The translations under genes were made by a program, and so were the position numbers. From the NCBI GenBank assembly GCA_009731375.1, contig BJOX01000016.1:1520952-1555595 (forward strand): 34,644 nucleotides of DNA. The letters are read 5' to 3'. Of this stretch, positions 1 to 10,447 are shown in pieces (position 1 is the stretch's first letter; each line of letters opens with the position of its first letter). The stretch is from Paulinella micropora. Taxonomy: Eukaryota > Cercozoa > Imbricatea > Euglyphida. The notes beneath the pieces were generated by a model that was not told where the DNA came from, did not search any database, and worked only from the letters and a program-made list of their open reading frames with translations.

Positions 1-313
1 CCTTTCTCGCTTGTTGAGCCCGGAATAAAACCCACAGTGCTCTGTCGGTTTATACTAGACTGTCGAACAGTCTCGAAACTCCATCTGCTTACTGGGCCCT
101 CTGTAATGGAGGTGGGAGCTCGTTCTGCAAGGGGCGCTTATGGAACGAGCCCTGGCCCCGCCTGGTACTAGGGAGCTTTGGTATCGCCTGTATCAGTCCC
201 TTCCGTGCAAACATCACGGCTTAGCTGGGCATCGGGTTAATACTTTACCCACAGACTTCCTTGGTTGACGATATCAGAAGCTCCTTTTTTCTGACATTAG
301 TCGATATCTCATC
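1..313. repeat. Dispersed repeat A, copy 1 (cut by the window edge)
   Basis: This segment matches 14427-14739 with no indel (constant offset 14426) and only about three substitutions by eye, so the two copies are about 99% identical. Both end at TCGATATCTCATC and then diverge, here into (TCTA)n. A third, shorter copy lies at 23127-23266. There is no convincing reading frame. It contains a small hairpin (GACTGT-CGA-ACAGTC). The family was not recognised. The near identity indicates a recent duplication, a recent transposition, or an assembly duplication. Confidence 0.85.
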
Positions 314-893
<580 letters not shown>

Positions 894-1080
894 NNNNNNN
901 NNNNNNNNNNNNNNNNNNNNNNNNNNNNNNNNNNNNNNNNNNNNNNNNNNNNNNNNNNNNNNNNNNNNNNNNNNNNNNNNNNNNNNNNNNNNNNNNNNNN
1001 NNNNNNNNNNNNNNNNNNNNNNNNNNNNNNNNNNNNNNNNNNNNNNNNNNNNNNNNNNNNNNNNNNNNNNNNNNNNNNNN
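894..1080. other. Assembly gap (N)
   Basis: A run of N bounded by TCTA repeats on the left and AATCT repeats on the right, so the gap probably hides further satellite and the transition between the two motifs. Confidence 0.99.
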
Positions 1081-1652
1081 AATCTAATCTAATCTAATCT
1101 AATCTAATCTAATCTAATCTAATCTAATCTAATCTAAACTAATCGAATCGAATCGAATCGAATCGAATCGAATCGAATCGAATCGAATCTATTCGGTTCT
1201 ATTCGGTTCTATTCGGTTCTATTCGGTTCTATTCGGTTCTGTTCGGTTCTGTTCGGTTCTATTCGGTTCTATTCGGTTCTATTCGGTTCTATTCGGTTCT
1301 ATTCGGTTCTCTTCGGTTCTCTTCGGTTCTCTTCGGTTCTCTTCGGTTCTCTTCGGTTCTCTTCGGTTCTCTTCGGTTCTCTTCGGTTCTCTTCGCTTCT
1401 CTTCTCTTCTCTTCTCTTCTCTTCTCTTCTCTTCTCTTCTCTTCTCTTCTCTTCTCTTCTCTTCTCTTCTCTTCTCTTCTCTTCTCTTCTCTTCTCTTCT
1501 CTTCTCTTCTCTTCTCTTCTATTCTATTCTATTCTATTCTATTCTATTCTATTCTATTCTATTCTATTCTGTTCTATTCTGTTCTGTTCTATTCTATTCT
1601 ATTCTATTCTATTCTATTCTATTCTATTCTATTCTATTCTATTCTATTCTAT

Positions 1653-1703
<51 letters not shown>
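1081..1703. repeat. Stepwise pentamer/decamer satellite ladder
   Basis: Consecutive homogeneous blocks, each differing from the last by one or two bases: (AATCT)n, (AATCG)n, (ATTCGGTTCT)n decamers with GTTCG and CTTCG variants, (CTTCT)n, (ATTCT)n with a few GTTCT, and finally (TCTA)n. No coding potential. Confidence 0.95.
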
Positions 1704-1705
<2 letters not shown>

Positions 1706-1719
1706 TGCGACATCTCATC
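1704..1719 (+). repeat. Target-site duplication, left copy
   Basis: TTTGCGACATCTCATC is repeated perfectly at 5600-5615. The next base differs (C here, T there) and the preceding base differs (T here, C there). This is what a non-LTR element leaves on insertion and it defines the element as 1720-5599. Confidence 0.9.
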
Positions 1720-1835
1720 CATATGTGACCCCGTCGCGGCGATAAAGCGCGGCAACCAAACTTTCTCCTTTTTCTTCTTGGGCTGACAACCCTGGCTTAA
1801 ACGAAGAGGCTTGCTTCCCCTAAGTTAAGCCGTAA

Positions 1836-4800
1836 GTTACAAAAACTAGATGCGAAAACCTACCGACGCACCGCTATTCCCTCCGGAGTGGCCGCCGTCA
1901 CCCTCCCAGTGCGTGCTCTGCACCGCCTGAACCCCCTGGAGAAGATTTTGCTCATGTTCACCCTTACGAAGACCTTTCGGGCCTCCTCGAAAAGAAGAGC
2001 CCAAAAGCGCACGTCCATCCGGACTACAAGTCGCAACCCGGCATTATCAACCTGGATTCCACCCACTGTGTTGACGCCGAGACATACTCCCATTTCGTCC
2101 ATCGGACAAGAAGTGCCCCGAAAGAACCAACCGAAAGAAGAAAACGCCTGGTATTGCCATCAACACCAAGCGAATGGAAAGGCATTGAAGAAGAACTCCA
2201 ATCCGCACTCCCTCTCATCCTCCCCTCCTCTCTCATCAAATGCCTGTCATGTGACGAAGCAGTAGCGAAATTTGAAAGATATCTCTACGACTTCATATCA
2301 CAACGGGTAACAAAAACACAAGAACAAACTCATGAGCGAAAAAACCGCCACGTAATCCGGCTCCAAACAGAACTCACGCAGAACCGACAACAAAAACTGA
2401 TCCAAAAGAGACATCTGCGAGATCTCAAAAGGGCAGGTTCAATTCCAGCTGCTGTTGCAAAAAGCCTGCAAAAAACTTGGCGAGTATTATTGAAGACCGG
2501 TAACCGCCTCCGCCGTCGTCTCAAGGAAGCAACTTTAAGCTCCGCTCAACGACAAGCAAATACACGCTTCCGAACTGACCCTCATAAGTTTGCCAAAAAT
2601 CTGTTTCATCCCCCCTCAACCCAAACCACTTCCTCCCTATCCAAAGAAAACTGTGACTCCTACTTTCCCAACCTATACAAAGACGCTAATCGTGAACAAA
2701 CCTACGTGCCCTTACCTGAAATGAATCGCCCGCCTCTACCAACTGTCCCCTTTGACCTCAAGCCACCGTCCTTCTTGGAAACCAAAAGATCTGTGTTTGC
2801 CAAGCGTAATGGTGCAGCCCCTGGCAGAGATGGTATTAGCTACCTTGTTTACAAGAGACTTCCCACCGCTTTACTTTTCTTACACAAACTCATTGTCAAG
2901 TGTTGGACAACGGATGTAGCTAATAGCTGGGCCCAAGCTGCTATCTCCCTCCTTCATAAGGACGGCGATCCACTTCAGGCCTCAAACTATCGTCCGATTG
3001 CTCTGACAAGCTGCTCGGGTAAGGTATTTTTCTCTTTGTGGTCAAAACGCCTAGAGAGTTTTTTGCTAGATAACAAGTACTTTGACAGAGCAAAACAAAA
3101 AGGTTTCCTCCGTAACGTTGCAGGATGCCCCGAGCACATTGCTACTACAAAAGCTACCATCAGAAATGCAAAAGATCACTATCGCCAACTGGTCATAGCA
3201 TGGATTGACCTACAAAACGCTTTTGGAAGCGTAAACCACAACTTGATCCAGTTCGCTCTCTGGTGGTACCACGTGCCCCCTATGTTTGCTCGCATAATCT
3301 TTTTATACTACGAACTCTTAGTAGCCACAATCGAAGGGAAAGATTGGTCATCAGAACCCTTTGTTTTTGCTGTTGGCGTTTTTCAAGGATGCTGCATTTC
3401 TCCTCTCCTTTTCAACATAGTTTTCAACCTACTCCTTGACCTCCTATCATCCTTGACCAAAAACAACGGTTATCATTTCAAGCATAAGACCTCAACAGAT
3501 GAAGTCATCGTGCACGAAGCTGCTTATGCTGACGACCTCAAACTACACTGCCGATCCCCGAAACACTGTCAATCGTCCATCAACATGATTGACAAATTTC
3601 TGTCATGGTCCAGAACAATGGCCGCGAAACCGCCCAAATGCAAAAGCCTTGCTTTCAAATACTGGACTAAAGCCGACGACTATAAGGGTCTCAAACGATT
3701 ATTGCCGATCTCGTTCCCACCCTTCGACCCCGCCCTTACTATTACTGGCAAACCGATTGACTTCATCGCTGACAAGCCTTTCAAAGACCTCGGATGGATT
3801 GTCTACCATGACCTCAGCGAAAACGAACAACGTGCAGCAATCCAAAAGAAGTTCATTCTTTCTATGCAAGCCATCGATAGCTGCTCGATCAATGGCTTTA
3901 TGAAATTTTGGCTATACCAGCACTACGCTGTCCAGTCACTTGCCTGGCCATTTCTCATTTATGACCTCTGCTTATCTTTCGCCAAAACCCTTGAGAAAAT
4001 TGCGACCCGCTTCCTCAAAAAATGGGCCAATATCTACAAAAGAGCTCTGGTCTCTTGCCTTTACCGCCCACGCTCGAAATTCGGTCTACAGCTCCAATCC
4101 ATCGTCTCTTTTTACCAGCGACTTCAAATCAACCGTGCTCAAATGCTGAAGTACTGCCCAGATAAACACCTCTCGTCCATTTATGCGATGAACCTGACGA
4201 AACACGAAACATTTCGAACTATCTGGAAACCAGAGCCTGTGCTCGAAAAGCTTGAGGCACAAGTTGATTTTGAATTCAAACATCGAGGCCAATCCGATCA
4301 TCTCGGACTTGGCCATGGTCGCTACCCAAAAGAACATTCCATCACAGACCGCAAAGACAGGGTTTTAGAATTAGCTGCTGAGACAATACTTGAGACAACC
4401 ACAGTGCATGACATGGACAAAGCCATGCAAGGGTGCTTCCTTCGTTTTGAAGACGCATGCCCCTTCGACCTCTCCTGGGCTCGCCTCATCGGAACCCGTA
4501 ATCCCCGTTTAATCTCTTGGGTCATCAACGCAAGCACAAACTCGGTTATTACCCCCGACCTTAGACGTCTGTGGGGAATCATTCCCAACAACAAGTGTGC
4601 CCTCTGTTCTGGTCAAGCACATCTATGCCACATCCTCTCCGGTTGCCATGTTGCCCTCAAACAAGGCCGCTATACCTGGCGTCATGACTCTGTGCTCTGC
4701 ACTATTGAAGCTCCCCTTCAAAAACACATCGAGAGCCATAACAAACGCTCCCCTATAGACCAAAATGAATCAAAGTCTATGTTTGTGAAAGAGGGCGAGC

Positions 4801-5300
4801 AGAAGCCTAAGAGACAGTCATTTCATCGACCATCCCTGCTTGACACTGCAAACGATTGGCAACTCCAAACCCAATACACCGGTTCTGAGCAAGCCTTTCC
4901 TGTCCACATTTGTGTCACTGACCTCCGCCCCGATATCGTTGTCTGGTCACTGTCTACCAAGATATGTATTCTGATCGAGCTAACGTGCCCGGTCGAGGAA
5001 AACATCCTTGACGCACGAGCCTACAAGACCAACCGATACAACAAGCTCAAATCTCAAATCGAGGACAACGGATGGACCTGCCACCTTCGACCAATCGAAT
5101 GCGGGGCTCGCGGCATGGTATCGTTCTCTGTTCATCGATGTTTCCGCGCCTTGGGTTTTTCCCATCCCCAATCCAAATCCCTTTGCTTCAAGCTATCCTC
5201 CTGCGTAGCTCGTTGCTCTTTTGCGATTTATCGCTCCTGTGCAGTCAAAAATTGGACTAATCTTCCTCTAGTCCGTATTGGTGACTGCATTCCATCATAG
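1836..5300 (+). CDS. LINE polyprotein: reverse transcriptase plus restriction-like endonuclease
   Basis: The protein would nick the target site and copy element RNA into it (target-primed reverse transcription). The frame is open from just after a TAA at 1833-1835 to the TAG at 5298-5300, 1154 codons. No ATG occurs in frame until 2721, so the true start is unknown and could be lost, non-AUG or supplied by read-through. Numbering residues from the TTG at 2154: a basic, helical N-terminal region (about 60-150), RT fingers and palm with PGRDG (about 223), DLQNAFGSVNH, GCCISPLLFN, and the catalytic YADD at 458-461. These are followed by thumb, a CX2CX7HX4C finger at C815/C818/H826/C831, and RPD at 925-927 with E942 in LIELTCP, the expected PD-x(n)-E-x-K/T nuclease core. 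The end fits the usual conserved tail of this family. No internal stop or frameshift is seen, so the copy may be recent. Confidence 0.93.
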   Translation, partial: VTKTRCENLPTHRYSLRSGRRHPPSACSAPPEPPGEDFAHVHPYEDLSGLLEKKSPKAHVHPDYKSQPGIINLDSTHCVDAETYSHFVHRTRSAPKEPTERRKRLVLPSTPSEWKGIEEELQSALPLILPSSLIKCLSCDEAVAKFERYLYDFISQRVTKTQEQTHERKNRHVIRLQTELTQNRQQKLIQKRHLRDLKRAGSIPAAVAKSLQKTWRVLLKTGNRLRRRLKEATLSSAQRQANTRFRTDPHKFAKNLFHPPSTQTTSSLSKENCDSYFPNLYKDANREQTYVPLPEMNRPPLPTVPFDLKPPSFLETKRSVFAKRNGAAPGRDGISYLVYKRLPTALLFLHKLIVKCWTTDVANSWAQAAISLLHKDGDPLQASNYRPIALTSCSGKVFFSLWSKRLESFLLDNKYFDRAKQKGFLRNVAGCPEHIATTKATIRNAKDHYRQLVIAWIDLQNAFGSVNHNLIQFALWWYHVPPMFARIIFLYYELLVATIEGKDWSSEPFVFAVGVFQGCCISPLLFNIVFNLLLDLLSSLTKNNGYHFKHKTSTDEVIVHEAAYADDLKLHCRSPKHCQSSINMIDKFLSWSRTMAAKPPKCKSLAFKYWTKADDYKGLKRLLPISFPPFDPALTITGKPIDFIADKPFKDLGWIVYHDLSENEQRAAIQKKFILSMQAIDSCSINGFMKFWLYQHYAVQSLAWPFLIYDLCLSFAKTLEKIATRFLKKWANIYKRALVSCLYRPRSKFGLQLQSIVSFYQRLQINRAQMLKYCPDKHLSSIYAMNLTKHETFRTIWKPEPVLEKLEAQVDFEFKHRGQSDHLGLGHGRYPKEHSITDRKDRVLELAAETILETTTVHDMDKAMQGCFLRFEDACPFDLSWARLIGTRNPRLISWVINASTNSVITPDLRRLWGIIPNNKCALCSGQAHLCHILSGCHVALKQGRYTWRHDSVLCTIEAPLQKHIESHNKRSPIDQNESKSMFVKEGEQKPKRQSFHRPSLLDTANDWQLQTQYTGSEQAFPVHICVTDLRPDIVVWSLSTKICILIELTCPVEENILDARAYKTNRYNKLKSQIEDNGWTCHLRPIECGARGMVSFSVHRCFRALGFSHPQSKSLCFKLSSCVARCSFAIYRSCAVKNWTNLPLVRIGDCIPS

Positions 5301-5315
5301 CCGTCCAGTGTTGCA

Positions 5316-5383
5316 TAGCCCGGGCTAGGTCCCTGCGGGGGTTTAGGCCTCATACAATGTCATCATTGTAGCTTGCGCAAGCT
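5316..5383 (+). other. Cluster of three palindromes in the LINE 3' UTR
   Basis: Within 70 bases just downstream of the stop codon lie TAGCCCGGGCTA (5316-5327, perfect palindrome), a TACAATG/CATTGTA stem of 7 bp with a 4-base loop (5353-5370), and AGCTTGCGCAAGCT (5370-5383, perfect palindrome). Structured 3' UTRs are recognised by the reverse transcriptase of REL-type LINEs. That role here is an inference. Confidence 0.6.
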
Positions 5384-5599
5384 TACGGTGCTCAAAACAC
5401 TTGGACTAACGGCTTCCTTTTCTTTCTCTTCTTCCTTATCCTCCCACTCTCCATTCCTAGATTGCCTTTTTCTTCAACGTCCTTCCTCCTCTTCTTTTTC
5501 CAGAACACAGTCTACCCGTGATTCCCATCCCGGACACATGCACAGTACACAAATTATTGTTTGATGTGAAACTGCGTTCCTTTGCAAGGACTACATTCC

Positions 5600-5615
5600 T
5601 TTGCGACATCTCATC
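5600..5615 (+). repeat. Target-site duplication, right copy
   Basis: TTTGCGACATCTCATC, identical to 1704-1719. It is followed directly by (TCTA)n, so the pre-insertion site read CGACATCTCATC-(TCTA)n, close to the CGATATCTCATC end of repeat A. Confidence 0.9.
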
Positions 5616-6800
5616 TATCTATCTATCTATCTATCTATCTATACGTTGATCCATCGATGATCTCAACTGTGTGTTTGTGTGTGTGTGTGTATGTGTATGC
5701 TAGTGGTTGGCGCTGCTGTATTATGTATGTATGTATGTATGTATGTATGTATGTATGTATGTATATATGTATGTATATATGTATGTATATATGTATGTAA
5801 GCCCAGCGCTCACCAGGCAAGTCCGATGTATGTAATGTATGTATGTAATGCATGTATGTAATGTATGTATGTAATATATGTATGTAATGTATGTATGTAA
5901 TGTATGTATGCAATTTATGTATGTAATTTATGTATGTAATGTATGTATGTAATGTATGTATGTAATGTATGTATGTAATGTATGTATGTAATGTATGTAT
6001 GTAATGTATGTATGTAAGGTATGTATGTAATGTATGTAATGTATGTATGTAATGTATGTGTGTAACGTATGTATGTAATGTATGTATGTAATGTATGTAT
6101 GTAATGTATGTATGTAATGTATGTATGTAATGTATGTATGTAATGTATGTATGTAATGTATGTATGTAATGTATGTATGTAATGTATGTATGTAATGTAT
6201 GTATGTAATGTAGTATGTATGTAATGTACGTATGTAATGTATGTATGTAATGTATTTATGTAATGTATGTATGTATTGTATTTATGTAATGTATGTATGT
6301 ATGTAATGTATGTATGTAATGTATGTATGTATTGTATGTATGTAATGTATGTATGTAATGTATGTATGTAATGTATGTATGTAATGTATGTATGTAATGT
6401 ATGTATGTAATGTATGTATGTAATGTATGTGTGTAATGTATGTATGTAATGTATGTATGTAATGTATGTATGTAATGTATGTATGTAATGTATGTATGTA
6501 ATGTATGTATGTAATGTATGTATGTAATGTATGTATGTAATGTATGTATGTAATGTATGTATGTAATGTATGTATGTGATGTATGTATGTAATGTATGTA
6601 TGTAATGTATGTATGTAATGTATGTATGTAATGTATGTATGTAATGTATGTATGTAATGTATGTATGTAATGTATGTATGTAATGTATGTATGTAATGTA
6701 TGTATGTAATGTATGTATGTAATGTATGTAATGTATGTAATGTATGTTTTGTAATGTATGTCATGTATGTATGTTATGTAATCTTATGTATGTTATGTGT
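5616..6800. repeat. TCTA, GT, TATG arrays and a 13-bp satellite
   Basis: Short (TCTA)n, (GT)n and (TATG)n arrays, a 30-bp non-repetitive island at about 5800-5828 (AAGCCCAGCGCTCACCAGG), then about 950 bp of a 13-bp unit, TAATGTATGTATG. Open frames here only reflect the repeat period. Confidence 0.95.
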
Positions 6801-7586
6801 GTTATGTATATTATGTGTGTTATGGTTAGGAGGGCTATGTAATGTATGTGTCGTGTATGTATCTTATGTGTGTTATGTGTGTTAATATGCGTGTTATGTG
6901 TGTTATGATTAGGCGTGCGATCGGACCTGTATGTATTTAATGTATGTAATGTATGTAATGTATGTAAGGTATGTATGTTATGTATGTTATGTATGTTTTA
7001 TGTGTGTTATGTATGTTATGTATGTTATGATTAGGCGTGCGATTGGACCTGTATGTATGTAATGTATGTAATGTATGTATGTCATGTATATATGTTATGT
7101 ATCTTATGTATGTTATGTGTGTTATGTGTGTTATGTATGTTAGGCGTGCGATCGGACCTGTATGTATGTAATGTATGTAATGTATGTAATGTATGTATGT
7201 CATGTATGTATGTTATGTATGTTATGTGTGTTATGTATGTTATGTATGTTATGATTAGGCGTGCGATCGGACCTGTATGTATGTAATGTATGTGATGTAT
7301 GTAATGTATGTAATGTATGTAATGTATGTATGTCATGTATGTATCTTATGTATGTTATGTATGTTATGTGTGTTATGTGTGTTATGATTAGGTGGGAGAT
7401 CGGACCTGTATGTATGTAATGTATGTAATAATGTATATAATGTATGTAATGTATGTAATGTATGTAATGTATGTATGTCATGTATGTATGTCATGTATTT
7501 ATGTTAGGTATGTTATGTGTGTTATGTATGTCATGTATGTTATGATTAGGCGGGCGATCGGATCTCTAGTACAGTACCGGTAGAAA
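6801..7586 (+). repeat. TATG satellite with six exon-like units (GCGTGCGATCGGACCT)
   Basis: Six copies at 6913-6928, 7035-7050, 7144-7159, 7259-7274, 7392-7407 and 7550-7565, about 110-160 bp apart. Each follows TTAG and five are followed directly by GTATGTATG, a consensus-like 5' splice site running into (TATG)n. The last copy is longer (7550-7579, ending CCG before GTAGAA) and would encode AGDRISSTVP or, one frame over, RRAIGSLVQYR. The layout is the same as the echoes of the RmuC-like exons further right. These may be relics of a 5' exon of that gene, but no homology supports it. Confidence 0.55.
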
Positions 7587-7653
<67 letters not shown>

Positions 7654-8061
7654 CCACCCCCGCCCCCCCCTCCCCCCCTCTCTGTCTCTGTCCTTCTCTT
7701 TGCCTCTCTCTCATACACACATATCTACAGACCCTTTGTTTTTTCTCAAACGTTTAACCTTTGTCTTTCATTCTCAGATTTTCAAAGCGATCTTTCTATC
7801 TGCCTGTTGACATACCTGCCTACCTATCCTCTTGCATATATATATATATATATGTACATATTTATACATAGTTTTTTCTCAGATGTTTAACCTTTTTTTT
7901 TTTTCAGATTTTAAAGCCATCTTTCTATCTGCCTGTTGACATACCTCCCTACCTATCCTCTTATATATATATATATATATAAATATATGTATATATATAT
8001 ACATGTATGTATATATATATATATGCACATATTTGTATATAGTTTTTTCTCAGATGTTTAA

Positions 8062-8112
<51 letters not shown>

Positions 8113-8220
8113 TTTTTTTTTTTTTTTTTTTGTNNNNNNNNNNNNNNNNNNNNNNNNNNNNNNNNNNNNNNNNNNNNNNNNNNNNNNNNNNNNNNNNNNN
8201 NNNNNNNNNNNNNNNNNNNN

Positions 8221-8255
<35 letters not shown>

Positions 8256-8382
8256 AAAGGTTAAAAAAAAAAAAAGGTTTTTAAAGCCATGTTTCTATCT
8301 GCCTGTTGACATACCTGCCTATCTATCCTCTTATATATATACATATATATATATGTATACATACATATATACATATATACAT

Positions 8383-8464
<82 letters not shown>

Positions 8465-8468
8465 AAAG

Positions 8469-8500
<32 letters not shown>

Positions 8501-8503
8501 AGT
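7587..8503. repeat. (CT)n, then a threefold tandem of about 150 bp with poly-T, then TA/CA arrays
   Basis: After (CT)n and C-rich sequence, three copies of a unit begin TTTTTTCTCAGATGTTTAACC and continue with a poly-T and TTCTATCTGCCTGTTGACAT, at about 7738, 7871 and 8041. In the third copy the poly-T has expanded, with A-runs and an assembly gap at 8134-8220. (TA)n and (CA)n follow to 8503. No gene is seen. Confidence 0.85.
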
Positions 8504-8735
8504 AGTGGGGTGGGCGGCACGCCGGCCGCACCACTAGCTCGGCCGGTCCATCCGCAGGACCCGTCAAATTTCGCCGAGCCAGCTTGCAAAACGACGGACT
8601 TGCACAATTGTAATCGCGCTAAGCTGCGGGAATCGACTGGGTGGCGAGGGGCACAATCCTGGGAAAGTTTCCGTTACTACCGTTACTACCGTTACCACCG
8701 TTTTTACCGTTACCCCGCAAGTCCTGAGGGGTACA
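8504..8735. other. Non-repetitive GC-rich island
   Basis: About 230 bp of balanced sequence, including CGGCACGCCGGCCGCACC and a short array of CCGTTAC units near 8670-8715. It ends CCGCAAGTCCTGAGGG before GTACATGTGC and (TATG)n, which resembles the exon/donor edges seen elsewhere in the window. No recognisable protein. It could be an exon or a transposon fragment. Confidence 0.35.
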
Positions 8736-9790
8736 TGTGCATGTATGTATGTATGTATGTATGTGTGTATGTATGTATGTATGTATGTATGTATGTATGT
8801 ATGTATGTATGTAGATATGTATGTATGTATGTATGTATTTATTTATTCGTGTGTGTATGTTATGTATATTATGTATGATATGTATGTTATGTTATGTATG
8901 TAGGTGCATGCACAGTGTTTCGCTGTCTTTGCTGCATGTATTTATTTATTCATTGTGTGTGTTATGTATAGTATGTATGATATGCATTTTATGTATGTAG
9001 GTGCATGCACAATTTTCGCTGCGCATGCTGTCAATGTATGTATGTATATATGTAGATATGTATGTATTTATTTATTCATTGTGTGTATGTTATGTATAGT
9101 ATGTATGATATGCATGTTATATGCATGTTATGTATGTAGGTGCGTGTACAATGTTTCGCTGTCTTTGCTGCATGTATTTATTTATTCATTGTGTGTATGT
9201 TATGTATAGTATGTATGATATGCATGTTATGTATGTAGGTGCGTGCCCAATGTTTCGCTGTGCATGGTTTCAATGTATGTATGTATGTAGGTAGGTATCT
9301 ATGTATTTATTTTTTCATTGTGTGTATGTTATTTATAGTATGTATGATATGTATGTTATGTATGTTGGTGCATGCACAATTTTTCGCTGTGCATGCTTTC
9401 AATGTATGTATGTATGTATGTATGTATGTATGTATTTATTTATTTATTCATGTGTGTATGTTATGGAAATACTGTATGATATGTATGTTATGTATGTAGG
9501 TGCATGCACAATTTTTTGCTGTGCATGCTTTCAATGTATGTATGTATGTATGTAGGTATGTATATATTAATTTATTCATGGTGTGTATGTTATGTATAGT
9601 ATGTATGATATGTATGTCATGTGTGTAGGTACATGCACAATTTTTTGCTGTGCATGCTGTCAATGTATGCATGTATGTAGGTAGGTAGGTATGTATTTAT
9701 TTAATTCATGCGTGTATGTTATGTATAGCATGTATGATATGCATGCTATGTATGTAGGTGCATGCACAATGTTTCGCTGTGCATGCACAA
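8736..9790 (+). repeat. Minisatellite array, unit about 95-135 bp
   Basis: About eight head-to-tail copies share GTGCATGCACAAT, TTTCGCTGTGCATGCTTTC, (TATG)n, TATTTATTTATTCAT, and TGTGTATGTTATGTATAGTA. Unit length varies with the TATG number. The TGCATGCACAATGTTTCGCTG part continues into the exon-like units of 9791-10345, so the two arrays share an origin. Confidence 0.85.
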
Positions 9791-10345
9791 TGTTTTCGCT
9801 GTGCTTGCTAAGACCTCGACCTAAGCTAGTATGGTGATGTGTGTGTTATGTACGTAGGTGCATGCAAAATGGTTCGCTGTGCATGCACAATGTTTTCGCT
9901 GTCCTTGCTAAGACCTCGACCTAAGCCAGTATGGTGATAATGTGTGTTATGTACGTAGGTGCATGCACAATGTGTCGCTGTCCTGCATGCACAATTTTTC
10001 GCTGTCCTTGCTGTCAATGCAAGACCTCGACCTAAGCCAGTATGGAGGGGGTACGTATGTGCGTATGGATGTATGCATGTATGTACATGCACAATGTTTC
10101 GCTGTCCTTGCTGTCAATGCAAGACCTCGACCTAAGCCAGTATGGAGGGGGTACATATGTACGTATGTATGTATGTATGTATGTATGTATGTATGTATCC
10201 TTGCTGTCACTGCAAGACCTCGACCTAAGCCAGTATGGAGGGGGTACGTATGTGCGTATGTATGTATGTATGCATGTATGTACATGCACAATGTTTCGCT
10301 ATCCTTGCTGTCAATGCAAGACCTCGCCCTAAGCCAGTATGGAGG
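9791..10345 (+). repeat. Six exon-like units ending CCAGTATGGAGGGG before GTACGT
   Basis: Units at about 9808, 9908, 10012, 10113, 10200 and 10304 share TTCGCTGTCCTTGCTGTCAA, then GACCTCGACCTAAGCCAGTA, then TGGAGGGG. The last four are followed by GTACGTATG, GTACATATG or GTATGTATG, good 5' splice sites that grade into (TATG)n. One frame reads LAVNARPRPKPVWRG, another LLSMQDLDLSQYGGG. Neither is recognised. Copies differ by few substitutions. They may be echoes of an upstream exon of the RmuC-like gene. Confidence 0.5.
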
Positions 10346-10420
10346 GGGTATGTATGTGTATATGTATGTATGTATGTTTGTAATGTATGTATGTATGCAT
10401 GTATGTATGTATGTATGCAG

Positions 10421-10447
10421 GGGGAAGCATCACGGCCATGCTGCTGG
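10421..10447 (+). other. Candidate micro-exon in (TATG)n
   Basis: A 27-bp unique island in otherwise pure TATG repeat, preceded by TATGCAG and followed by GTATGTATG. It could encode GEASRPCCW, or the hydrophobic GSITAMLLG in another frame. Bacterial RmuC proteins begin with a membrane helix, but the link is speculative. Confidence 0.25.

Larger units (their letters stand above)
1720..5599 (+). mobile_element. Non-LTR retrotransposon (LINE) with REL-type endonuclease, about 3.9 kb
   Basis: An insertion bounded by a 16-bp duplication and containing one long frame with reverse transcriptase followed by a C-terminal CCHC finger and a PD-(D/E)XK-like domain. That order is typical of R2/R4/NeSL-type elements, which encode a single protein. 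The 3' untranslated part (5301-5599) carries three palindromes and ends without a poly-A tract. The target was microsatellite-flanked DNA (TCTA on both sides), not 28S rDNA. The 5' end may be truncated, since no in-frame ATG precedes the long frame. Confidence 0.9.

Noticed and set aside
1081-1190. Telomeric repeat
   Set aside because: (AATCT)n is (TTAGA)n on the other strand, not TTAGG, TTAGGG or TTTAGGG, and it grades into other pentamers inside the contig.
1720-1835. HDV-like self-cleaving ribozyme at the LINE 5' end
   Set aside because: I could not trace the nested P1-P3-P1.1 pairing by eye; only a simple GGG...CCC hairpin is visible. A covariance search would be needed.
6905-7586. CRISPR-like pattern of regularly spaced identical 16-mers
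   Set aside because: Spacers are themselves satellite, unit flanks look like splice sites, no cas genes, and the DNA is eukaryotic.
8045-8276. Processed pseudogene or poly-A feature from the T and A runs
   Set aside because: It is the expanded poly-T of a threefold tandem unit around an assembly gap; the A-run right of the gap is probably a mis-joined reverse-strand copy.
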